Assembly (NCBI GenBank): GCA_017430765.1
Contig: JAFRMI010000009.1
Span: 1 to 24,057, forward strand
Length of the DNA stretch: 24,057 nucleotides
Reading direction: 5' to 3'
Source: Lachnospiraceae bacterium
GTDB lineage: Bacteria > Bacillota_A > Clostridia > Lachnospirales > Lachnospiraceae
A model generated the notes under the pieces. That model ran no database searches, was not told the DNA's origin, and worked only from the letters and a program-made list of their open reading frames with translations. The translations under genes and the position numbers were made by a program. Within the stretch, counting starts at the first letter, position 1; each line of letters begins with the position of its first letter. Positions 6,899 to 16,500 of this stretch are shown piece after piece.

Positions 6899-7945
6899 AT
6901 GAATACGATCAGAATTGCAGTCGATGCGATGGGCGGGGATCATGCTCCGTTTGCCCCTGTGGCCGGTGCTCTCGAAGCCATCCGGTCGAATCCCGGCATA
7001 AAGGTCGCTCTTCTGGGTGATGAGGAAAAAATACTGGACGAGCTCAGTAAGTACAATGCGGACAGGGAACGTGTGACGGTGATCCCATGCACGGAGACGA
7101 TTGAGATGGCGGAACCGCCTGTCGCTGCGATTCAGAATAAAAAGGATTCTTCCATTGTCAAGGGTATGAAGATGGTTCGCGCGGGGGAGGCGGAAGCATT
7201 CGTCTCCGCAGGAAGCACGGGCGCAGTGCTCGTCGGGGGACAGGTTCTCGTCGGCCGTCTGAAGGGCGTGGAAAGACCACCTCTCGCGGCACTCGTTCCC
7301 ACGGAGCGCGGTATGGCGCTGGTTATTGACTGCGGAGCCAGTGTCGATGCGAGACCTACATGGCTGCTGCAGTTTGCACAGATGGGTTCCATTTACATGG
7401 AGCATGCCCTAAAGATCCGGAAGCCGCGTGTCGGCCTTCTGAATATCGGTGCGGAAGAAGAGAAGGGCAATGCCCTCGTGAAAGAGACATTCCCCCTTCT
7501 TAAACAGTGCGAATCAATCAATTTCATCGGCTCCGTGGAAGCGCGTGATATTCCTGCCGGTGCGGCAGACGTGATTGTCACGGATGCCTGGAGCGGCAAT
7601 CTTGTCATCAAGACGATGGAAGGGACGGCTTCCACGCTTCTGCATGTCATTAAGGCGACGCTGAAAGGCAGTCCCCGCGGGATGATCGGCGGCGCTGTCA
7701 TAAAAAAGCCGCTTAAAAGTGCGCTTGCTGCATTTGACAGTTCAAAGTACGGCGGAGCGCCTCTTCTTGGCCTCAAGGGTCTTGTGGTCAAAGCCCACGG
7801 GAGTTCTACGGAGGTGGAGTTTGCCAACGCCGTAAACCAGTGCGCGTTATTTTACAGAGAGAATGTAAACGGAAAGATCAGGGAACGGATGGAGGCGGAA
7901 GCGGAAAAGATCCGCGCGCTGAAGAGAGCGGCAAAGGAGTCCTGA
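6899..7945 (+). CDS. plsX: Phosphate acyltransferase PlsX
   Basis: This 348-residue protein begins IRIAVDAMGGDHAP, the hallmark of PlsX, and continues with a conserved GNALVKETFPLL segment and a DVIVTDAWSGNLVIKT segment. The enzyme converts acyl-ACP and phosphate to acyl phosphate, the acyl donor that PlsY uses to start phospholipid synthesis. It acts as a soluble protein at the inner face of the membrane. The start ATG 6899 has an AAGGGAG ribosome binding site. The next gene, an acyl carrier protein, begins one base after the plsX stop, so substrate carrier and enzyme are co-expressed. Expression probably depends on read-through of the upstream hairpin. Confidence 0.97.
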   Translation: MNTIRIAVDAMGGDHAPFAPVAGALEAIRSNPGIKVALLGDEEKILDELSKYNADRERVTVIPCTETIEMAEPPVAAIQNKKDSSIVKGMKMVRAGEAEAFVSAGSTGAVLVGGQVLVGRLKGVERPPLAALVPTERGMALVIDCGASVDARPTWLLQFAQMGSIYMEHALKIRKPRVGLLNIGAEEEKGNALVKETFPLLKQCESINFIGSVEARDIPAGAADVIVTDAWSGNLVIKTMEGTASTLLHVIKATLKGSPRGMIGGAVIKKPLKSALAAFDSSKYGGAPLLGLKGLVVKAHGSSTEVEFANAVNQCALFYRENVNGKIRERMEAEAEKIRALKRAAKES

Positions 7946-7946
7946 T

Positions 7947-8195
7947 ATGACGTCTGTAGAATATGAAGCGATCACGCGGGCCGCTGCAAAAGTACTTGGC
8001 ATAGATCCCGCGAAAATTCGTCCCTCCTCTATGTGGGACCGGGACCTGGGGGCAGACTCGCTCGATCTGACGGAGATCCTGATTCTTCTGGCAGAAGAAT
8101 TTAAAGTATCTGTTCCCGTCGGCGAGTTCTGCGCGGTGAACACGGTCGCGGATGCAGAGCAGCTGCTTAAATATGCGGAGCACAGATACGGATGA
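7947..8195 (+). CDS. acpP: Acyl carrier protein
   Basis: This 82-residue four-helix carrier protein has the phosphopantetheine attachment site GADSLDL, with the modified Ser at residue 38. The preceding GIDPAKI and RDLGADS segments fit type II fatty-acid ACPs. The third and fourth helix region (FKVSVPVGEF, NTVADAEQLL) is more divergent and less acidic than in typical AcpP, so a secondary ACP is possible. Its position directly after plsX and before rnc favours the fatty-acid ACP, since plsX-fab/acpP-rnc-smc is a common arrangement. Start ATG 7947 is one base after the plsX stop, and the AAAGGAG ribosome binding site lies inside plsX. The stop overlaps rnc by ATGA. Confidence 0.9.
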   Translation: MTSVEYEAITRAAAKVLGIDPAKIRPSSMWDRDLGADSLDLTEILILLAEEFKVSVPVGEFCAVNTVADAEQLLKYAEHRYG

Positions 8196-8872
8196 GAAGA
8201 ACAGAAGATCTGGAGCGCGCGATCGGATATCAGTTTACGAACCACTCCCTCCTCGTCCGCGCGCTGACACATAAATCATACGAAAATGAACATAGGAGAA
8301 GTTCCGCCGGCAACAATGAGCGGCTTGAATTTTTGGGCGACGCAGTTCTGGAACTCGTCTCCTCCGAATTTCTCTTTCAGGAGCACCCTGACATGAAAGA
8401 AGGGGAGCTGTCCAAGCTGAGGGCCAGTATGGTCTGTGAACCGTCCCTTGCAAAATGCGCCAGGATCCTGAATCTTACCGATCATCTTATGCTGGGAAGA
8501 GGAGAAGAACAGCTTGGAGGAAGAAAAAAGGATTCCCTGACATCCGACGCGCTGGAGGCGCTGATCGGTGCCGTCTATCTGGACGGGGGATTTGAAGAGG
8601 CCAGAAAACTGATACGGACCCATATTTTAATGAAATTAAGTGAAGAAGACCTGTTTGTCGATACCAAGACAGATCTGCAGGAGATCCTTCAGGAGAGGGG
8701 CCTTTCCGTCAAGTACTGTGTGACGCACGAAGAAGGTCCCGACCACATGAAAAGCTTCACGGTTGACGCTGTGGTGGACGGCAGAACGATCGGGACCGGA
8801 ACAGGAAAAACAAAAAAAGCGGCGGCACAGGCGGCGGCGGAAGATGCTCTTTTGAAGTTCCGGAAATCATGA
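8192..8872 (+). CDS. rnc: Ribonuclease III
   Basis: This 226-residue double-strand-specific endoribonuclease processes rRNA precursors and structured mRNAs. The RNase III domain covers roughly residues 1-150, with the signature NERLEFLGDAVLEL at 42-55 (E43, E46 and D50 at the catalytic positions) and a later SDALEALIGAVYLD carrying the remaining metal ligands. The double-stranded-RNA-binding domain occupies about residues 155-224, ending in the Ala- and Lys-rich KTKKAAAQAAAEDALLKF. Length is normal. The start overlaps the ACP stop by four bases (ATGA), so translation is probably coupled. smc follows 34 bases downstream. Confidence 0.97.
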   Translation: MRRTEDLERAIGYQFTNHSLLVRALTHKSYENEHRRSSAGNNERLEFLGDAVLELVSSEFLFQEHPDMKEGELSKLRASMVCEPSLAKCARILNLTDHLMLGRGEEQLGGRKKDSLTSDALEALIGAVYLDGGFEEARKLIRTHILMKLSEEDLFVDTKTDLQEILQERGLSVKYCVTHEEGPDHMKSFTVDAVVDGRTIGTGTGKTKKAAAQAAAEDALLKFRKS

Positions 8873-8906
8873 ACAGCGTCGCTGCTTGCTATGACAGGAA
8901 TCATTT

Positions 8907-11900
8907 ATGTACTTAAAATCGATTGAAGTGCAGGGATTTAAATCCTTCGCGAATAAACTGAAGTTTGAGTTCCATGAAGGGATTACCGGTATCGTAGGCC
9001 CTAACGGAAGCGGAAAATCGAACGTCGCGGATGCCGTCCGCTGGGTTCTTGGCGAACAGAGCGCCAGGCAGCTTCGAAGCGGCAGCATGCAGGATGTGAT
9101 CTTCGCGGGAACCGAGAGCAGAAAGCCTCTCGGTTTTGCTTCAGTTGCCATCACTTTCGACAACACGGATCACATACTGGATGTCTCCTATGACGAAGTG
9201 ACGGTGACGAGACGCCTGTTCCGTTCCGGAGAGAGCGAATACCTTTTAAATGGGACGCAGGTTCGCCTGCGCGACATCCAGGAGATCTTCTATGATACCG
9301 GAATCGGACAGGAAGGGTACTCGATTATCGGGCAGGGGCAGATCGACAGAATTCTCTCCGCAAAATCAGAAGAAAGAAGGGAACTCTTCGACGAGGCTGC
9401 CGGAATCGTTAAGTTCAAAAAACGGAAAAATGCAGCCCTTCGCAAGCTGGAAAGTGAACATCAGAATCTGCTCCGCGTCACCGATATCCTGGGGGAACTC
9501 ACCTCACGCATCGGTCCGCTGAAAAAACAGTCGGAAGACGCAAAGAAATATCTGGAACTGCGGCAGACGATCCGTGATCTCGACATCAATCTGTTTCATA
9601 TTGAAGAAGCTTCCGCAGACCGTGAGCTGAGCTCCATGAACGGGAAGCTGTCTCTCGCGCGCAGCCAGATGCAGGAGTCTCAGGAGGAATTCGACCGCAC
9701 GAACATCGCATACGAAGCGGCGATGAAGACCATCACGGAACTGGACGAGAAGATCGCGCAGCTGGACCGGGAACAGGCGAAAGACGCAATTCTCCGGCAG
9801 CAGCTGCTCGGACAGATCGACCTCCTCGAGGAGCAGCTCCGGTCACTTGACGCCTCTGCCGCGCAGTCTGAAAAGAGAAAGCAGCAGATTGAAGAGGAGA
9901 TCCGTTCACGGGAAGAGGAAGTCCGCGGAATTGAAGAGATGATCGATGCGGAGGAATCGGAAGTCCAAAGCGTTTCGGAGGAGGAGCTGGACGCGACGTC
10001 CGCTCTCGAGGAGATCGATCTTGCGATCGCGGAGACTGTCGCCGCAATCGAACAGGCTAAGCGGGAGATGATCGATGTCCTGGAGAGCCGCGTGAGTGTA
10101 AAAGGGCGCGGACAGCGCTACGACACCATGCTCGAGCAGATGGAAATCCGGAAGTCCGAGATCGGGACGAGACTCGTCCGTATGAAGGAGGACGAATCGC
10201 GGTTTCTTGAAACGGCAAAGAAGGCTGAAGAAGAGCTGCAGTCGCTTCTTTTGAAAAACTCCGAGCTTGAGAAATCCGAGGCGGATTATGAAACGCAGCT
10301 GAATGATATCCGTACGGAGATGGCGGGATGCCACGAACGTCTGGATGACGCGACGACCGCCTATCACCGCGATTCCTCGCGGCTCGAATCCCTGAAGCAG
10401 GTCGCGGAGAATTACGACGGTTACGGCGCCGGTATCCGCAGGATCATGGAGCAGAAGAAACGCAACCCCGGCATCAGAGGAGTTGTCGCGGATCTGATCG
10501 ATGTGCCGAAAAAATACGAGACTGCCATCGAGACAGCTCTCGGCGGAAGTCTCAGGAATATCGTCACGGATAATGAGGCGACGGCCAAGTACCTCATCGA
10601 GTATTTAAAGGCGAACCGTTTCGGAAGAGCCACATTTCTCCCTCTGACGAGCATGCGCGGAAGAACGCCGGCGAATACGGCGGCACGGAACGAGGAAGGC
10701 GTCATCGGGATTGCCGCGGATCTTGTTTCGTGTTCCGGTGAGTATGAGGAGCTGAAGAACTATCTGCTGGGGAGAACCTATGTGATCGATACGATCGATC
10801 ACGCGATTCTGATCGGACGAAAATACCGGCACAGTCTCTACATGGTGACCCTGCAGGGCGAATCCTTTTCTCCCGGCGGTTCCATAAGCGGCGGTGCCTT
10901 TCGGAATGAAGATCACCTGCTCGGAAGAAAGCGGGAGATCGGCGAGCTTACGGAAAGCACGAAAGCGGAAAGAACTGCGATCGAGACGCTCCGGGAAGAA
11001 ATTGAGAATAAGAAGAGAGCCCGGAATCAGCTTCGGGACGCGATTGCAAAGACCGGGGAGGAACTGCAGTCTGTCCGCCTGCGCTGCAATACACTGGAGA
11101 TGGAGAAAAAGCAGACAGAAGAAGCGCTCATGCTGACCGGGATCGATATGGATGCGCTCAAAAAAGAGCTCTCTGAAATCGACGCGGAGCTCCTTGAGAT
11201 CCGGAGCCGAAATGAGGGCGTCTCCAGGTCTTTCCATGAGTCGATGGAGAAAGAAGAGGAAGTCAACCGGCGCGCGGAGAATTTGCAGATCAGAGAAGCA
11301 CAGCAGCGCGCGGAGCGCGAAGAGCGGGTGAAAACACTTGAGAATGTCCATCTGAAGGCGGTTTCCCTGTCCCAGAAGCGGGAGTTCCGCGAAGTCAGCC
11401 TTCTGCGTCTGACCGGTGACATCGAATCCCTGAAAGACGAGCGGGCGGGAATCGATCTTGGAATCGACGCATCCTCTGAAGAAAAAGAGGAACGTACGCG
11501 GCAGATCGCTGAGATTCGGAAGACCATCGGGGAAGCGGATCTGAAGATCAGTGCCGACAAACAGACGCGTGAGGAATCGGACAGCAAAAGACGCGCGTTA
11601 AAAGAGGAGAACAGAGAATTTTTCGCCGTCAGAGACGGCCTTCAGGAGACGATCCGCCATCTCGATAAAGAGATATTCCGGATCGAATCCCAGATCGGGA
11701 GATTTGAGGAAGGACGTGAGGAGCGGAAGAACTATTTCTTTGAAGAATATAACCTCACGCCAAGTGAAGTCCGAAAGATTGTCCTGCCCGAAGAGCGGAC
11801 GGACAGAAACGCGATCCGCAGGGAAATATCCGCTAGAAAAGAGGAAGTCAAAAAACTGGGACCGGTCAATGTCGGCGCCATTGATGAGTATAAAGAAGTG

Positions 11901-12464
11901 GCCGAGCGCCACGAATTCCTCAAAGGACAGCACGAGGATCTCCTTAAATCCGAGGAGACGCTCAGCGGCATCATAGAGGAGCTTGACGAGGGAATGCGGA
12001 GACGCTTCACGGAAACATTTGCGGAAATCCGGGTCGAATTCGACAAGGCGTTCCGGGAACTGTTCGGAGGCGGACACGGAACCATCGAGATTGAACCCAA
12101 TGAAGACCTGCTCACTGCCGGTATCAGCATCATCGCGCATCCGCCGGGGAAGAAACTGCAGAATATGATGCAGCTGTCCGGAGGGGAGAAGGCGCTTACG
12201 GCCATCGCGCTTCTTTTTGCGATTCAGAACATGAAACCGTCTCCGTTCTGCCTGCTCGATGAGATCGAAGCGGCACTCGATGAAAGCAATGTCGGTCATT
12301 TTGCCGAGTTTCTTCATAAGTTGACAAAAAATACGCAGTTCATTATTATTACGCATAGACGCGGGACAATGACGGCGGCAGACCGTCTGTATGGAATCAC
12401 CATGCAGGAAAAAGGTGTCTCTACGCTTGTGTCAGTGAACCTGATCGAAGAGAAACTGGATTAA
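8907..12464 (+). CDS. smc: Chromosome segregation/condensation ATPase SMC
   Basis: This 1185-residue protein is a full-length bacterial SMC. The Walker A motif GPNGSGKS is at residues 31-38, followed by the R-loop region around VLGEQSARQLR. A long heptad-rich coiled coil (about 165-510) leads into the hinge (about 520-670, with GIRGVVADLI and PGGSISGGAF), then a second coiled coil (about 675-1010). The C-terminal head carries the ABC signature LSGGEKAL (from residue 1090) and the Walker B LLDEIEAALD (D1118, E1119). The dimer forms a ring that extrudes DNA loops with ScpA and ScpB, neither of which is in the window. It lies between rnc and ftsY, a very common order in Firmicutes. The ribosome binding site is short (AGGA). 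Confidence 0.98.
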   Translation: MYLKSIEVQGFKSFANKLKFEFHEGITGIVGPNGSGKSNVADAVRWVLGEQSARQLRSGSMQDVIFAGTESRKPLGFASVAITFDNTDHILDVSYDEVTVTRRLFRSGESEYLLNGTQVRLRDIQEIFYDTGIGQEGYSIIGQGQIDRILSAKSEERRELFDEAAGIVKFKKRKNAALRKLESEHQNLLRVTDILGELTSRIGPLKKQSEDAKKYLELRQTIRDLDINLFHIEEASADRELSSMNGKLSLARSQMQESQEEFDRTNIAYEAAMKTITELDEKIAQLDREQAKDAILRQQLLGQIDLLEEQLRSLDASAAQSEKRKQQIEEEIRSREEEVRGIEEMIDAEESEVQSVSEEELDATSALEEIDLAIAETVAAIEQAKREMIDVLESRVSVKGRGQRYDTMLEQMEIRKSEIGTRLVRMKEDESRFLETAKKAEEELQSLLLKNSELEKSEADYETQLNDIRTEMAGCHERLDDATTAYHRDSSRLESLKQVAENYDGYGAGIRRIMEQKKRNPGIRGVVADLIDVPKKYETAIETALGGSLRNIVTDNEATAKYLIEYLKANRFGRATFLPLTSMRGRTPANTAARNEEGVIGIAADLVSCSGEYEELKNYLLGRTYVIDTIDHAILIGRKYRHSLYMVTLQGESFSPGGSISGGAFRNEDHLLGRKREIGELTESTKAERTAIETLREEIENKKRARNQLRDAIAKTGEELQSVRLRCNTLEMEKKQTEEALMLTGIDMDALKKELSEIDAELLEIRSRNEGVSRSFHESMEKEEEVNRRAENLQIREAQQRAEREERVKTLENVHLKAVSLSQKREFREVSLLRLTGDIESLKDERAGIDLGIDASSEEKEERTRQIAEIRKTIGEADLKISADKQTREESDSKRRALKEENREFFAVRDGLQETIRHLDKEIFRIESQIGRFEEGREERKNYFFEEYNLTPSEVRKIVLPEERTDRNAIRREISARKEEVKKLGPVNVGAIDEYKEVAERHEFLKGQHEDLLKSEETLSGIIEELDEGMRRRFTETFAEIRVEFDKAFRELFGGGHGTIEIEPNEDLLTAGISIIAHPPGKKLQNMMQLSGGEKALTAIALLFAIQNMKPSPFCLLDEIEAALDESNVGHFAEFLHKLTKNTQFIIITHRRGTMTAADRLYGITMQEKGVSTLVSVNLIEEKLD

Positions 12465-12501
12465 CTGCGGAAGATTTCTGCCTTGGGAGGGCATAAAGAA
12501 T

Positions 12502-13422
12502 ATGGGTTTATTTGACAGACTGCGCGGCGGTCTAAAAAAGACGCAGCACGTCTTGGTTCGCGGCATCGACGATGTCATGGCGCGCCACGACAGAATCGAC
12601 GAAGATTTTTACGATGATCTGGAAGAGATTATGATCCGCGGCGATATGGGCGTCCGCACAACGGATGAGATCCTCACGGAACTTAGGGACGCGGTCCGTG
12701 AAAGAAGAATCCGCGATCCTAAGGAATGCGGCCAGATTCTGATCGACAGCATCCGGAACCGCATGAACACGACGGCGGAAGATTATGCCTTCGAGAATAT
12801 GAAATCCGCTGTCCTTGTGATCGGGGTAAACGGAGCCGGCAAGACCACCTCCGTCGGAAAACTTGCTTCGATCTATAAGAAGGAGGGCAAAAAAGTCATT
12901 CTTGCTTCCGCGGACACCTACCGCGCCGCTGCCAATGAGCAGCTGACGGAATGGGCCAACCGGGCGGGCGTTCAGATCATCAGCGGACAGGACGGCGCGG
13001 ATCCTGGATCCGTCGTGTATGACGCGATCGCGGCTTCCAAGGCGAGAGGGGCGGATATTCTTCTTGTGGATACTGCGGGCCGCCTGCACAATAAGAAGAA
13101 CCTGATGAATGAGCTCTCCAAGATCTACAAGATCCTTGCCAAAGAGTACCCGGAAGCCAGACGGGAGACCCTTCTTGTGCTGGATGGAACGACCGGCCAG
13201 AATGCGCTCATGCAGGCGAAAGAATTTTCAGAAGCCGCAGATGTCACGGGCGTGATTCTCACGAAGCTGGACGGCACATCGAAGGGCGGCATCGCCGTCG
13301 CGGTGCAGTCGGAGCTCGGCATTCCGGTCAAATACATCGGCGTCGGTGAATCACTGGACGATCTGATGCGGTTTAACGCCGACGAATATGTGAATGCGCT
13401 GTTTGACCCTACTTATAAGTAA
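12502..13422 (+). CDS. ftsY: Signal recognition particle receptor FtsY
   Basis: This 306-residue SRP-type GTPase has the N helical domain at about residues 1-95 and the GTPase G domain after it. Motifs are G1 GVNGAGKT (residues 108-115), ADTYRAAANEQL (the SRP-specific insertion region), DTAGR (G3) and TKLDGTSKGG (G4 and following), ending in GVGESLDDLMRF. The long acidic N-terminal A domain of E. coli FtsY is absent, as is usual in Firmicutes; only a short basic leader, RLRGGLKK, remains, suited to membrane contact. FtsY docks SRP-bound ribosomes at the Sec translocon. ATG 12502 has a GGGAGG ribosome binding site and lies 37 bases after smc. ffh and ylxM, often next, are not here. Confidence 0.98.
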   Translation: MGLFDRLRGGLKKTQHVLVRGIDDVMARHDRIDEDFYDDLEEIMIRGDMGVRTTDEILTELRDAVRERRIRDPKECGQILIDSIRNRMNTTAEDYAFENMKSAVLVIGVNGAGKTTSVGKLASIYKKEGKKVILASADTYRAAANEQLTEWANRAGVQIISGQDGADPGSVVYDAIAASKARGADILLVDTAGRLHNKKNLMNELSKIYKILAKEYPEARRETLLVLDGTTGQNALMQAKEFSEAADVTGVILTKLDGTSKGGIAVAVQSELGIPVKYIGVGESLDDLMRFNADEYVNALFDPTYK

Positions 13423-13426
13423 GGGA

Positions 13427-13531
13427 CAGCAGCTCATGTGTTTTGCAGCTGCTATGGAAGAGATGCGTTTCACTTTCGTCTTTTGACGCCTGTGTCCCGC
13501 ACACGGGCACAGCAGCTGCATTTTTATTATT
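13427..13531 (+). terminator. Structured intergenic RNA: terminator or attenuator between ftsY and the activase gene
   Basis: Three complementary segments are present: CAGCAGCT (13427-13434), GCAGCTGCT (13445-13453) and AGCAGCTGC (13511-13519). Segment 1 can pair with segment 2 (7 bp, 12-base loop), or segment 2 can pair with segment 3 (9 bp). The second pairing is followed by ATTTTTATTATTT and so resembles a terminator. Inside the 2:3 loop are CGTC-TTTT-GACG (13477-13488) and CTGTG-T-CCC...GGG-CACAG (13490-13512). The alternative pairings look like an attenuator, but a plain ftsY terminator is equally possible. The activase ribosome binding site (CGGAGGAAG) follows at about 13533-13541. Confidence 0.5.
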
Positions 13532-13553
13532 TCGGAGGAAGAATAAACACCTC

Positions 13554-16500
13554 ATGAATGATAAACAGTATCTATTAGGAATCGATATCGGCTCTACGAC
13601 GGTGAAGGTCGCGCTTCTCAATGAGAGCGGTCAGATGCTTTTTTCTGACTACCGGCGCCATCACGCGGAAATCCAGTCGACAGCAGCCGCACTGCTCCGC
13701 GGGGCCTGCGCGGCAGTCGGGGACGCCGCGGTTTCTCCGGCCATCACAGGATCGGGCGGCCTTACGCTTGCCAGGCATCTGGGAGTTCCGTTTGTCCAGG
13801 AGGTAGTTGCCGTCTCTGATTCCTTAAAAAAATATTGCCCCAAAACGGATGTTGCGATCGAGCTTGGCGGAGAAGACGCCAAGATCATCTATTTTGAGAA
13901 CGGGGGCGTTGAGCAGAGGATGAACGGCATCTGCGCCGGCGGAACCGGTTCCTTCATAGACCAGATGGCGGACCTTCTGCAGACGGACGCGGCAGGCCTC
14001 AATGAGCTCGCCCGCAATTATAAGGCGGTCTATCCGATCGCGGCGAGATGTGGTGTATTTGCCAAAACAGACATACAGCCCCTGATCAATGAAGGAGCCA
14101 CACGGGAGGATCTGGCGGCTTCCATCTTTCAGGCTGTCTGCAACCAGACGATTTCCGGACTTGCCTGCGGAAAACCGATTCGCGGGTATGTCGCGTTTCT
14201 CGGGGGACCGCTGCATTTCCTCGACCAGCTGAAGGAGACCTACGTGCGGACGCTGCGTCTCGATGAAGAGCATGCCATCGCACCGCAGCATTCCCATCTC
14301 TTTGCGGCCTGCGGAGCCGCGCTCGGAGCCGTATCCGCGGCAGCATCCGAAGCGGCGAGAGAGGAGCGCGAATACAGGGAGGGAGATCAGCTGATTTCTC
14401 TTAAAACACTGGCGGACAGGCTGCAGACGGGAGTATCCATGGAATTCGAAGTGAACCGGATGGAGCCTCTGTTCGATTCGGCGGATTCCTATGCGGATTT
14501 CCGGAACAGGCAGGATTCCTATAAAGTGAAACGGGGAACCCTCTCTTCTTACAGGGGACGGGCATTTCTTGGAATCGATGCCGGATCCACCACGACGAAG
14601 ACCGCGCTGATATCTGAGGACGGGGACCTTCTGTTCTCATTTTATGATAATAACCAGGGAGACCCGCTCGCGACTTCGATCCGCGCGATCAAGGAGATGT
14701 ATGAACAGATTCCGGAGGGAGTGACGATCGCCGGGTCCTGTTCCACGGGCTACGGTGAAGCGCTGATTAAAGCCGCCCTTCTGCTTGATGAAGGGGAGGT
14801 TGAGACGATCTCCCACTACTATGCTGCGCGTTTCTTTGATCCTGATGTGGATTGTATTCTTGACATCGGCGGCCAGGATATGAAATGTATCCGGATTCGG
14901 AACGGGGCGGTCGACGATGTGATGCTGAATGAGGCGTGTTCTTCAGGATGCGGCTCCTTTATTGAGAATTTTGCCAGGACGCTGGATTATTCCGTGTCGG
15001 ATTTTGCCCGGGAAGCACTTTTTGCGCCGCACCCGATCGATCTTGGCACCCGCTGCACTGTGTTCATGAACTCCAAGGTCAAGCAGGCGCAGAAGGAAGG
15101 GGCCACCGTCGCGGATATTTCGGCGGGACTGGCGTATTCCGTTATCAAAAACGCGCTTTATAAAGTGATCAAGGTGTCTGACGCCGGAGAACTCGGAAAC
15201 AATATTGTGGTGCAGGGCGGCACATTTTACAATGACGCCGTGCTTCGCGCATTTGAAAAAATCGCGGAGTGCGAAGTGGTGCGGCCTGATATTGCCGGAA
15301 TTATGGGCGCTTTCGGGGCCGCTCTGATCGCCAGGGAGCGGTGTGCGTCATCGGAGCGCTCCGGCATGCTTTCCATTGAGAAGATCTGTGCCTTCCGCTA
15401 CACGACTTCCATGACCCACTGCCATGGCTGTACAAATGCGTGCCGCCTGACAGTCAACAACTTCTCCGGCGGGAGACGCTATATCTCCGGAAACCGGTGT
15501 GAGAGAGGAATCGGGAAGGAGAAAAACCGGGGACGGATTCCCAATCTGTATGACGAAAAATACAAACGGATTTTCGGCTACAGTCCGCTTACGCCGGATA
15601 TGGCTCCGCGCGGGAAAGTCGGGATTCCCCGCATCCTTAATATGTACGAAAACTATCCGCTGTGGTTCACCTTTTTCACGCAGCTTGGATATGAGGTTGT
15701 GCTCTCACCGACATCGAGCCATAAGATGTATGAGCTCGGGATCGAATCGATTCCGAGCGAATCGGAATGCTATCCGGCAAAGCTGGCCCACGGTCATGTG
15801 ACCTGGCTGATCCGGCAGGGTGTGCGTTTCATCTTTTATCCCTGCATTCCGTATGAGCGCAATGAATTTCCGGAAGCAGTCAATCATTACAACTGCCCGA
15901 TTGTGACAAGTTACGCAGAGAATATCAAGAATAATATAGAAGAGCTGCGTGATCCGTCGATCCGATTTGAGAATCCGTTTCTTGCCCTCACCGACGAAAA
16001 GACGTTTACGGAGCGCATGGTCCGTCTCTTTCCGTCGATTCCCAGACGTGATGTGGAGCATGCGGCGCACGACGCCTGGGAGGAGCAGAGCAGGGCGAGG
16101 GTGGATATCGAGAAGATGGGGGAGGAGACACTCGCCTATCTCGAAAAGACTGGAGGACACGGAATTGTTCTGGCAGGCCGGCCCTATCATATCGACCCTG
16201 AGATCAATCACGGCATACCGGAGCTCATCAATTCTTACGGATGCGCGGTTCTGACGGAGGATTCCATCTCACACCTCGGTACGATTGAAAGACCTCTTCG
16301 CGTGCAGGATCAGTGGATGTATCATTCACGTCTCTACGCGGCTGCAAATTATATTAAGACGCATGAGAACCTGGATATCATCCAGCTCAATTCTTTCGGC
16401 TGCGGCGTCGACGCGGTAACGACGGACCAGGTTCAGGAGATCATGGTGAGCGGCGGCAGGATTTATACCTGCCTTAAAATCGATGAAGTGAATAATCTCG

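Noticed and set aside
6820..7020. 66-codon frame between rpmF and plsX
   Set aside because: It would use a TTG start without a ribosome binding site, covers the rpmF-plsX terminator hairpin and overlaps the start of plsX in another frame.
13443..13553. 37-residue N-terminal extension of the activase
   Set aside because: The extension has no ribosome binding site, lies inside the hairpin region and does not resemble the family, whereas ATG 13554 has GGAGG and gives the expected GIDIGSTT near the N-terminus.
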